A model generated the notes under the pieces. That model made no database searches, was not told the origin of the DNA, and worked only from the letters and a program-made list of their open reading frames with translations. A program made the translations under genes and the position numbers. From Leifsonia aquatica (GTDB lineage: Bacteria; Actinomycetota; Actinomycetes; Actinomycetales; Microbacteriaceae), in assembly GCF_014190775.1 (NCBI RefSeq), contig NZ_JACHVP010000004.1, positions 186,001 to 250,000 on the forward strand: DNA of 64,000 bases, in the 5' to 3' direction. Positions within the stretch are counted from its first letter, which is position 1; each line of letters begins with the position of its first letter. This document shows positions 58,273 to 64,000 of this stretch, piece after piece.

Positions 58273-59184
58273 GTGAAGGTGACCACTCGACTCCTCCTGA
58301 CCCGGCGCCTCGTCCAGCTGCTGATCGGCCTCTTCCTCTACGGGATGGCCATCGCGCTGATGGTGCGCGCCGCGATCGGGGTGTCGCCGTGGGACGTGCT
58401 CGCGCAGGGCCTCTCGATCCACAGCGGCTGGGCGTTCGGACTGATCACCAACGTGGTCGGCCTCGCCGTGCTGCTGCTCTGGATCCCGCTGCGCCAGCGC
58501 CCGGGACTCGGGACGGTGCTCAATGTGCTGCTCGTCGGGCCGAGCGCGCAGTTCGGATTGTGGGTCATCCCGCAGCAGACCGAGCTGTGGGCCCAGATCC
58601 TGGTGTTCGTCGCCGGCCTCGCCCTGCTCGCGGTGGCGACCGGCCTCTACATCGGAGCCCAGCTCGGGCCGGGCCCGCGCGACGGCCTGATGACCGGCCT
58701 GCACGCCCGCACCGGCTGGCCGATCTGGGCCGTGCGGACGGGCATCGAGATCGTGGTGCTCATCATCGGCTGGTTCCTCGGCGGAAACGTCGGCATCGGA
58801 ACGCTCGCCGAGGCGCTGCTGATCGGACCGCTCTGCGCCATCACCATCCCGTTCTTCGCCATCCGGCTGCCGCGGCTCGCTGCAACGGCCGCGCCGCTGG
58901 AGGGCGAACTCGAAGGCACGGCCGTGCAAGGGGCCGGCCTTCGGGACGAGCAGGATGCCGCGCGTGTCGACGTGCGCGACGGCATCCTGCTCGAGTCCGA
59001 CGCCGCGGCCCGCAGCCGGTTCGCCGACCACGCCGACGGCCCGCTCGTCCGGCGGGTGCAGCCGGATCGCGCGCCCGCCGAGCGTGGGGAGGCAGGCGCA
59101 GCGCCGGAGGAGGCGCGCCCCTCCCGCATCATCGCCGCGCACTGGCTCGACGACCGCCTGAACGGGCGCACGCGCCGCGCCTAG
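58273..59184 (+). CDS. YczE/YitT-like integral membrane protein
   Basis: A 303-aa protein with five or six membrane helices in residues 10-200, starting TRRLVQLLIGLFLYGMAIALMVRAAIGVSPWDVLAQGLS, the characteristic opening of the YczE family. GPGPRDGLMTGLHARTGWPIWAVRT follows. After residue 200 comes an unusual hydrophilic, acidic extension of about 100 residues. The GTG at 58273 is preferred because it fits the family start; an ATG at 58246 would add nine residues and place the operator inside the gene. Its regulator is the divergent MocR protein. The transported or sensed compound is unknown. Confidence 0.85.
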   Translation: MKVTTRLLLTRRLVQLLIGLFLYGMAIALMVRAAIGVSPWDVLAQGLSIHSGWAFGLITNVVGLAVLLLWIPLRQRPGLGTVLNVLLVGPSAQFGLWVIPQQTELWAQILVFVAGLALLAVATGLYIGAQLGPGPRDGLMTGLHARTGWPIWAVRTGIEIVVLIIGWFLGGNVGIGTLAEALLIGPLCAITIPFFAIRLPRLAATAAPLEGELEGTAVQGAGLRDEQDAARVDVRDGILLESDAAARSRFADHADGPLVRRVQPDRAPAERGEAGAAPEEARPSRIIAAHWLDDRLNGRTRRA

Positions 59185-59240
59185 CTCGCGCCGCGCCCAG
59201 CTCGCCCCACCGACCGCCCGAGTTCTCCACAGCTCCTCCG

Positions 59241-59299
59241 CCGAGGCGGCGAGATCTCACGCTCAAAGCGCCGAGACGGCGAAGAGTTCGCCGCCTCGA
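59241..59299 (+). repeat. palindromic element, family A, copy 4
   Basis: Distal arm CCGAGGCGGCG, proximal arm CCGAGACGGCG, loop AAGAGTT and right arm CGCCGCCTCG. The right arm pairs perfectly with the distal arm but with one mismatch to the proximal one. It is located between the YczE-like and MFS genes. Confidence 0.75.
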
Positions 59300-59317
59300 C
59301 ACCGCGACGGGAGTACG

Positions 59318-60496
59318 GTGCATCGAGTGCGGGGGAGGCGGAGCGGACTGGCGGTCTACGTCGCCGCGGCGTGCCTCCTGCGCGGCGCCGACGCAGCGGC
59401 GGTCATCGGCGTCGTACTGCTCGCGCAGCAGCACCGCCTCGGCGCCGGAACCGGCCTGCTCGCGGCGTGCATCACCCTGCCGCATCTGCTCGGTCCGGTC
59501 GCCGCGCAGCTGCTGGACCGGACGCACGCCAAACGCGCCGTGCTCGCCGGGGCTGGCGCCCTCTACGGGCTGGCGCTGGCCGTCGCCGTCCCCGCGATCG
59601 GAACCGCGCCGTGGCTCGGCGCGATCGCCCTGCTCGTCGCCGGCGCGGCCGGTCCGCTCCTGACCGGAGGGATGAGCAGCCAGCTCGCCGGGATCGTCGG
59701 CGGCGACGCCGTCGCCCAGCGCCGGGCACAGAGCGTCGACGCCGCCACCTACGGCATCGCGGGCACGGCCGGCCCCGCAGCCATCGGGGCCGTCGCTGCG
59801 ACGGCCGGTCCTGCCGTCGCCGTGGTCTGCGCGGCCGCGGCCGCGCTCGTCGGAGCCGCGCTGGTGCTGCTGCTCCCCCGGCCCGACCGGGAGGGACGCG
59901 ACCGCCCGGCCCCCGCCGTCAACATCCTGCAGGCCATCGGGATGCTGGTGCGCGTGCCCGGCCTCCGGCGCACCACGGTGGCGACAGCCGTCACCGCGAT
60001 CCCGCTCGGAGCCGTCCCGTTGATCGCGGTGGCGACGGCCGCCTCGCTGGCGCAGCCGCCCGCGCAGTCCGCGACGCTGACGGCGGCGTACGGCTTCGGC
60101 AACCTCGCCGTCTCCCTCGTGCTGATCGCCGTCCCCCTCCGCGGCGAGGCCGACCGGCTCGTGCTGCGCGGGACGCTCGGGGTGCTCGGGATGCTGGCGG
60201 CCGGCCTCCTGGCCCTCACCTTCCCGCTCGCCATCGTGGTGTACGCCGCGCTCGGCGCGGCGACCGGGGTGCTGTTCACGGCCAGTCTCGCGGCGCGCAC
60301 CGCGTACGCGCCGCACGGCGCTGAAGCCCAGGTGTTCGTCACGATGGCCGGCATCAAGGTCGGCTTCTCGTCGCTGGGCGCCGCGCTCGTCGGCGTGCTG
60401 CTGCCGCTCGGCTCGACCGCACTCTTCGCCGGGTCCGCGCTGCTCGTGCTCGCGACCGCCGCCGCCTTCGTGCTCGATCGCCGCCTCTCGCGCTGA
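59318..60496 (+). CDS. MFS transporter
   Basis: A 392-aa transporter with about 12 helices, very Ala-rich. It has ACLLRGADAAAVIGVVLLAQQ, the region LLGPVAAQLLDRTHAKRAVLAGAGALYG that stands in for the MFS loop motif, and a second half opening with LRRTTVATAVTAIPLGAVPL. The GTG at 59318 has GGGAG five bases before it; a GTG at 59327 is possible. The substrate is unknown. It is bracketed by two family A elements. Confidence 0.84.
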   Translation: MHRVRGRRSGLAVYVAAACLLRGADAAAVIGVVLLAQQHRLGAGTGLLAACITLPHLLGPVAAQLLDRTHAKRAVLAGAGALYGLALAVAVPAIGTAPWLGAIALLVAGAAGPLLTGGMSSQLAGIVGGDAVAQRRAQSVDAATYGIAGTAGPAAIGAVAATAGPAVAVVCAAAAALVGAALVLLLPRPDREGRDRPAPAVNILQAIGMLVRVPGLRRTTVATAVTAIPLGAVPLIAVATAASLAQPPAQSATLTAAYGFGNLAVSLVLIAVPLRGEADRLVLRGTLGVLGMLAAGLLALTFPLAIVVYAALGAATGVLFTASLAARTAYAPHGAEAQVFVTMAGIKVGFSSLGAALVGVLLPLGSTALFAGSALLVLATAAAFVLDRRLSR

Positions 60497-60517
60497 GCCG
60501 CGCGCGCCTCAGCGCCA

Positions 60518-60580
60518 CCGAGACGGCACGAGTTCGCGCGAAAAGCGCCGAGGAGGCGGACAATTCGCCTCCTCGGCGCT
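60518..60580 (+). repeat. palindromic element, family A, copy 5
   Basis: Distal arm ACCGAGACGGCA, then the hairpin AGCGCCGAGGAGGCG-GACAATT-CGCCTCCTCGGCGCT with a perfect 15-bp stem. It lies between the convergent MFS and MerR genes, a likely two-way terminator position. Confidence 0.85.
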
Positions 60581-60590
60581 CGCCGGACGC

Positions 60591-61352
60591 CTACGCGAGG
60601 TGGGCGGCGGCGTACACGCGGAGGGCGTCGCGGACGAACTCCGCCCCCTCCGCTCCTCCGTAGTTCGCGCCGAAGCGCGGGTCAGCGACGTACATGTCGG
60701 CGAGGCCGGTCAGGTAGGCGGCCGGCGGTCCGCCCGCTCCGTGGCCGGGGGTGCCGGGCACGTCGGCCAGCCATTCGGCGTGCCGCCGGGCGAGCACCTG
60801 CGCCTCCTCCGACTCCGGCGCGATGCCGCTCGACGCGGCGGAGATCCAGTCGGCGGCGAGCCGCTCCTGGCGCTCCTTCCACCCTTGGCGCTCCTCCGGC
60901 GTCATCCCGCGCCACCACCGGTCGGACGCCGCGTACGCCTCGCGTCCCCAGCGCTGTTCGACCTCCTCCTTGTACTGGGTGTGGTCGAACCCGTCGAACA
61001 TCTCTTCAGCCATGATCTCCGCTCCTCTCTCCACGGCGTGGATGGTCGTCTCGACCGACGCGATCTGCCGCGCCAGCCGCTCCTGCTCGCCGCGCAGCCA
61101 GCCGAGGTGGTCGCGCAGCGCGGGCACCGCATCCTCCCGGTCCGCGAGCACCCGGGCGATGGCCGGCAGGCCGAGTCCCAGGTCGCGCAGCAGCAGGATG
61201 CGTTGCAGCCGCACGAGGGAGTCCCGGTCGTAGTACCGGTAGCCGTTGGCCCCGACGCGGCTCGGCCGCAGCAGGCCGATGTCGTCGTAGTGCCGCAGCG
61301 TCCGGCTCGTCGTGCCGGCCATGCGGGCGATGTCCTGGATGGACCAGTCCAT
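60591..61352 (-). CDS. MerR family regulator, TipA-like
   Basis: A 253-aa regulator. The MerR helix-turn-helix is WSIQDIARMAGTTSRTLRHYDDIGLLRPSRVGANGYRYYD at residues 3-42, followed by a coiled-coil dimerisation helix (LRGEQERLARQIASVETTIHAV). The C-terminal TipAS-type effector domain (residues 110-250) has GWKERQERLAADW and FVRDALRVYAAAHLA. Such domains bind hydrophobic peptide or polyketide drugs. The ATG follows GAGAGGAG. Its promoter has the 19-bp spacer typical of MerR-controlled promoters, so it is probably autoactivated. Confidence 0.91.
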   Translation of the reverse strand: MDWSIQDIARMAGTTSRTLRHYDDIGLLRPSRVGANGYRYYDRDSLVRLQRILLLRDLGLGLPAIARVLADREDAVPALRDHLGWLRGEQERLARQIASVETTIHAVERGAEIMAEEMFDGFDHTQYKEEVEQRWGREAYAASDRWWRGMTPEERQGWKERQERLAADWISAASSGIAPESEEAQVLARRHAEWLADVPGTPGHGAGGPPAAYLTGLADMYVADPRFGANYGGAEGAEFVRDALRVYAAAHLA

Positions 61353-61383
61353 GCGCGGCTCCTCTCTCGTGCGTACGGAGATC

Positions 61384-61414
61384 ACGCTAGATCTTGACGT
61401 TACGTCAAGGTCAA
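61384..61414 (-). promoter_or_regulatory. MerR-type promoter with 19-bp spacer
   Basis: On the minus strand TTGACC (61414-61409) and TAGCGT (61389-61384) are 19 bp apart. The spacer contains the dyad CTTGACGTTACGTCAAG (61393-61409), the expected MerR binding site. Confidence 0.75.
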
Positions 61415-61539
61415 GCGGGCGGGGCAGACCCGGAGCAGGATGTCGGTGCCCGCCCGGATGCGCCGTCGCACCGTTCTGTTAGCGTGGCCCACGGGGGCGA
61501 TCGCGTCTCCGTGGGCAAACCGTGGAAAGGCGTGCGACC

Positions 61540-62634
61540 GTGACGACACCTGGCATCCGGAACAGTGCGATCGGCGGGTGGGCCCCGCGCGTGCTCATCG
61601 GGGCGGTGATCCTCGCAGCGCTCCTCTCGATCGGCTTCGTGCTCTTCGGCGTGAGCGGCGAGACCCTCGGCCGCGTGATCGCGACCAACATCACCCTGGT
61701 CGTCTTCGCCCTGTTGGTCTGGGTCGACTCCCTCATCGGCCGGTTCCGCCCCTCCTGGTTCGAGCTGTCCTCGCTCGCGGCCGACGCCTACCTGCTCCTG
61801 CTCTGGATCGGGATCATCTGGCTCAGCCCGTTCACGGTCGGCGACCAGTTCGGCGCCTTCTTCCTCGGCATCGGCACCCTGCTGTGGGTGCGCGCGATGC
61901 TCGGGCTCGGCGACCTCCTGCGCCTGATCTGGAACCGCTGGCGCAGCCGCCCGACCGACATCTTCGCGGTCGTCGCCCTGGTCGCGCTCGCCCTCATCGC
62001 GGTGCTCGTCACCCTCCCCGCCCCCCACTCGCTGAACACCCTGTGGGACTACGAGTTCTACGGCCGCGTCATCGGCGCGATCAGCATCGTCGCCGGCGTC
62101 TGCTTCGTGCTGGTGCCGCTGTGGGGCCTGCTCGGCTCGCGCGAGCAGCGTGCGGCCGGGCACGCCACGCCTGGCTACGCGGCGGCGGGCTACGCTCCCG
62201 CCGGGTACCCGCAGGCCGGCTACGGGCAGCCGATCCCGGCTGCTCCCGCGTTCGCGGCGCAGGCTCCGGGAGGCTACGCGCAGGCTCCGGGAGGCTTCCC
62301 GCCCGCTCCGCAGGCGGCTCCGGCCCCGGCGGCGCCCGCCGAGGCCGCCGCTCCCGCCGCACCGGCTGCACCCGCTCCCGCCGCTCCGTCGCCCGCTCCG
62401 GTCGCCGAGGCCCCCGCGCAGGCGGCACCGCCGGCCCCGGCCCCCGCGACTCCGTCCGCCCCGCAGCGGCCGCTCGCCTGGCCCCACTTCACCGACGGCA
62501 CGCCGCTGCCCGCCGGCCCGGACGGCCGCCCCGACTTCGCCGCGGTGCCCGCCGGCAAGCAGCTCGGCTGGCCCCTGCACGTCGACGGCACCCCCGTCCC
62601 CGCCGCGCCGGACGGCACTCCGCTCTACCGCTGA
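61540..62634 (+). CDS. membrane protein with Pro/Ala-rich cytoplasmic tail
   Basis: A 364-aa protein. Residues 1-205 contain five or six membrane helices (APRVLIGAVILAALLSIGFVLFG, LGRVIATNITLVVFALLVWVDSLI and others). Residues 215-310 are low-complexity with GYAAAGYAPAGYPQAGYG-type repeats and long Pro/Ala runs. The end repeats the phrase DGTPLPAGPDGRPDF and DGTPVPAAPDGTPLY. The GTG at 61540 is preceded by GGAAAGG; an in-frame GTG at 61522 is possible. The function is unknown. Confidence 0.72.
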   Translation: MTTPGIRNSAIGGWAPRVLIGAVILAALLSIGFVLFGVSGETLGRVIATNITLVVFALLVWVDSLIGRFRPSWFELSSLAADAYLLLLWIGIIWLSPFTVGDQFGAFFLGIGTLLWVRAMLGLGDLLRLIWNRWRSRPTDIFAVVALVALALIAVLVTLPAPHSLNTLWDYEFYGRVIGAISIVAGVCFVLVPLWGLLGSREQRAAGHATPGYAAAGYAPAGYPQAGYGQPIPAAPAFAAQAPGGYAQAPGGFPPAPQAAPAPAAPAEAAAPAAPAAPAPAAPSPAPVAEAPAQAAPPAPAPATPSAPQRPLAWPHFTDGTPLPAGPDGRPDFAAVPAGKQLGWPLHVDGTPVPAAPDGTPLYR

Positions 62635-62640
62635 CGCCCC

Positions 62641-62700
62641 CGAGAGGTGAGTCGTTGCGGGTGCGCACCCCTGCGGACCCGCAACGACTCACCTTTCGCG
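62641..62700. repeat. palindromic element, family B, copy 5
   Basis: AGGTGAGTCGTTGCGGGT and ACCCGCAACGACTCACCT are perfectly complementary around a short GC-rich loop. The variable position is C/G here, paired, while other copies have different bases. It begins right after the stop of the Pro/Ala-rich membrane protein gene. Confidence 0.85.
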
Positions 62701-62771
62701 TGTCCGGGAAGAGGTGCGGGGTGTTGGCGTTGCGGTTCAGGCAACCACTTGGAACAACACGAGGAGAGCGG

Positions 62772-63305
62772 ATGAGCGCCACGGAGACGGCACCGACCAC
62801 GACACCGGATGACGGACTCGTCATCCGCCTGGCCGACCCGGCGGAGTACGCGGCCATCGGCGAGCTCAGCTACGCGGCCTACCGCAACGACTACACGATC
62901 AGCGACGGCTACCGCGCCCAACTGCTCGACACGGCCGGTCGCACCGACGAGTACGAGATCTGGGTCGCGGCGGATGCCGACGGCACCCTCGTCGGCACCG
63001 TCTCCATCCTGCGCGACGGCTACGACCTGGGCGGCGCGCTGCGCGACGGCGAACTCTACTTCCGGCTGCTCGCCGTGAGCCCCGACGCCCGGCGCCGCGG
63101 GATCGGCGCACGCCTCACCGCATTCACGCTCGACGAGGCCCGTCGCCGCGGCTACCGGGCCGTGGCCCTCAACAGCGGCGAGCACATGACCGGCGCCCAC
63201 GCCCTGTACACCAGCCTGGGCTTCGTCGCCGATCCCGAGCGTGACATCCACATCCACGACGATGGCCAGGCGATCACCGTCCACCTGTTCACGCGCTCGG
63301 TCTGA
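62772..63305 (+). CDS. GNAT family N-acetyltransferase
   Basis: A 177-aa acetyltransferase. Strand-helix start LVIRLADPAEYAAIGELSYAAYRNDYT, the acetyl-CoA motif LLAVSPDARRRGIGARLTAFTLDEARRRGY near residues 95-125 and the end LYTSLGFVADPE. GAGGAGAG precedes the ATG. The substrate cannot be inferred. Confidence 0.88.
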   Translation: MSATETAPTTTPDDGLVIRLADPAEYAAIGELSYAAYRNDYTISDGYRAQLLDTAGRTDEYEIWVAADADGTLVGTVSILRDGYDLGGALRDGELYFRLLAVSPDARRRGIGARLTAFTLDEARRRGYRAVALNSGEHMTGAHALYTSLGFVADPERDIHIHDDGQAITVHLFTRSV

Positions 63306-63329
63306 GCCCGGGAGCCCGCGCTCCCGGGC
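63306..63329. terminator. bidirectional hairpin terminator
   Basis: GCCCGGGAGC-CCGC-GCTCCCGGGC is a perfect 10-bp stem with a 4-base loop between the convergent acetyltransferase and glutamate dehydrogenase genes. Confidence 0.8.
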
Positions 63330-63344
63330 CCGCACGCTCGCGGT

Positions 63345-64000
63345 TTACGGGTACAGGCCCCGCAGCCGGTGCGCTTCGGCGACCCGCTCCACGGCGAGCG
63401 CCGTCGCGGCCGCGCGCAGCGTGAGGTCGCGCGAGCGGGCGGAGGCGAGCACGTCGCGCCAGGTGGCGAGCATGCGCTCCTCGAGCTTCGCCTCCACCTC
63501 GTCGACGCGCCACCAGTACGCCTGATTGGCCTGCACCCACTCGAAGTACGAGACGATCACACCGCCGGAGTTGGCGAGGATGTCGGGGACGACGAGCTGA
63601 CCGTTCGCGGCGAACACCGCGTCGGCGCCGGCCGTGGTCGGTCCGTTGGCGCCCTCGACGATGACGCGGGCGGTCACGCGGGGCGCGTTCTCCTCGGTGA
63701 GCACGCCTTCGACGGCGGCGGGGATGAGGAGGTCGACGTCGAGCTCGAGCACCTGGGCGCTGTCGGCCGCGTCGGCGCCGATGTAGCCGACGACGGAGCC
63801 GGTGGCGTCGACGTGGGCGGCGAGCCGCTCGGGGTCGATGCCCGCGGGGTTGTGCACCGCGCCGTACTGGTCCGCGATGCCGACGACGCGCACGCCCGCC
63901 TCGTGGAGGAAGAAGACCGCGTCGCGGCCGACCTTGCCGAAGCCCTGCACGACGGCCGAGGCGCCCGCCGGGGTGATCCCGCGGTGGCGCAGCGCCGCCA
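63345..64000 (-). CDS. Glu/Leu/Phe/Val dehydrogenase, C-terminal part (cut by window edge)
   Basis: The visible 217 residues hold the nucleotide-binding domain of an amino-acid dehydrogenase: AVVQGFGKVGRDAVFFLHEAGVRVVGIADQYGAVHN (Rossmann loop), LDVDLLIPAAVEGVLTEENA, ARVIVEGANGPTT and VVPDILANSGGVIVSYFEWVQ. The motif PAAVEGVLT and the end resemble NAD-dependent glutamate dehydrogenases. It probably interconverts glutamate and 2-oxoglutarate and could use glutamate from the glutaminase and hut genes in this window. The catalytic N-terminal domain lies beyond the window. Confidence 0.9.
   Translation of the reverse strand, partial: AALRHRGITPAGASAVVQGFGKVGRDAVFFLHEAGVRVVGIADQYGAVHNPAGIDPERLAAHVDATGSVVGYIGADAADSAQVLELDVDLLIPAAVEGVLTEENAPRVTARVIVEGANGPTTAGADAVFAANGQLVVPDILANSGGVIVSYFEWVQANQAYWWRVDEVEAKLEERMLATWRDVLASARSRDLTLRAAATALAVERVAEAHRLRGLYP

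Overview
The window comes from a very GC-rich actinobacterial chromosome. Several clues point to a Microbacteriaceae-type organism, perhaps Leifsonia-like: strong bias for G/C at third positions, many GTG starts, several leaderless-looking promoters (a TAnnnT box 5-9 nt before the start), lipoproteins with LxGC lipoboxes, a short DUF6458-type membrane protein and an ECF42-type sigma factor with a DGPF partner. This family-level placement is an inference. No rRNA, tRNA, CRISPR array, transposase, integrase or phage gene was recognised. The region reads as ordinary chromosome rich in accessory metabolism and transcription regulators.

Layout. 1-8 kb: a truncated MFS gene coupled to a glutaminase; an ECF42-type sigma factor, a 61-bp tandem-repeat block and a DGPF/YCII protein; a membrane protein; a Gfo/Idh/MocA oxidoreductase; a short-chain dehydrogenase; two alpha/beta hydrolases. 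8-14 kb: a TetR repressor divergent from an agmatine deiminase-amidase operon, two lipoproteins (one a VanY-type carboxypeptidase), and an NAD-binding reductase divergent from a MarR regulator. 14-21 kb: argG, three tandem palindromes, a hydrolase-MarR operon, a diacylglycerol kinase, a 29-residue membrane peptide, a Ser/Thr kinase with a Gly/Asn tail, another MarR and two small membrane proteins. 21-31 kb: a PLP decarboxylase, an Fsr-like exporter, an XRE-cupin regulator divergent from an EamA permease, a GlxA-type AraC regulator, gap, an APH-fold kinase and a DEAD-box helicase with an Arg/Asp repeat region. 31-36.5 kb: an FAD oxidoreductase, a SRPBCC protein, a lipoprotein and a UvrA-like ATPase.

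36.6-43.5 kb holds the most striking gene: one secreted 2,275-residue protein combining a GH92 alpha-mannosidase module, carbohydrate-binding-like modules, FIVAR and Fn3 modules, a PAP2/class-A acid-phosphatase module and an LAxTG-type wall anchor, behind a LacI-type operator. Its GH92 module has Gln where most relatives have the catalytic-acid Glu. This suggests it uncaps mannose-1-phospho-6-mannose and that the fused phosphatase then removes the exposed phosphate.

44-51.5 kb: an HtrA-like protease and the histidine-utilisation genes (IclR regulator, hutH, hutU, hutI, opposing hutG), which carry histidine to glutamate. 51.5-64 kb: an RND exporter with its TetR regulator and divergent SDR, a MocR regulator divergent from a YczE-like membrane protein, an MFS transporter, a TipA-like MerR regulator, a Pro/Ala-rich membrane protein, a GNAT acetyltransferase and the 3' part of a glutamate dehydrogenase.

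Intergenic DNA carries at least three families of short palindromic elements, repeated up to 60 kb apart. One family (five copies) has a constant loop and compensating stem changes and may fold in two mutually exclusive ways.
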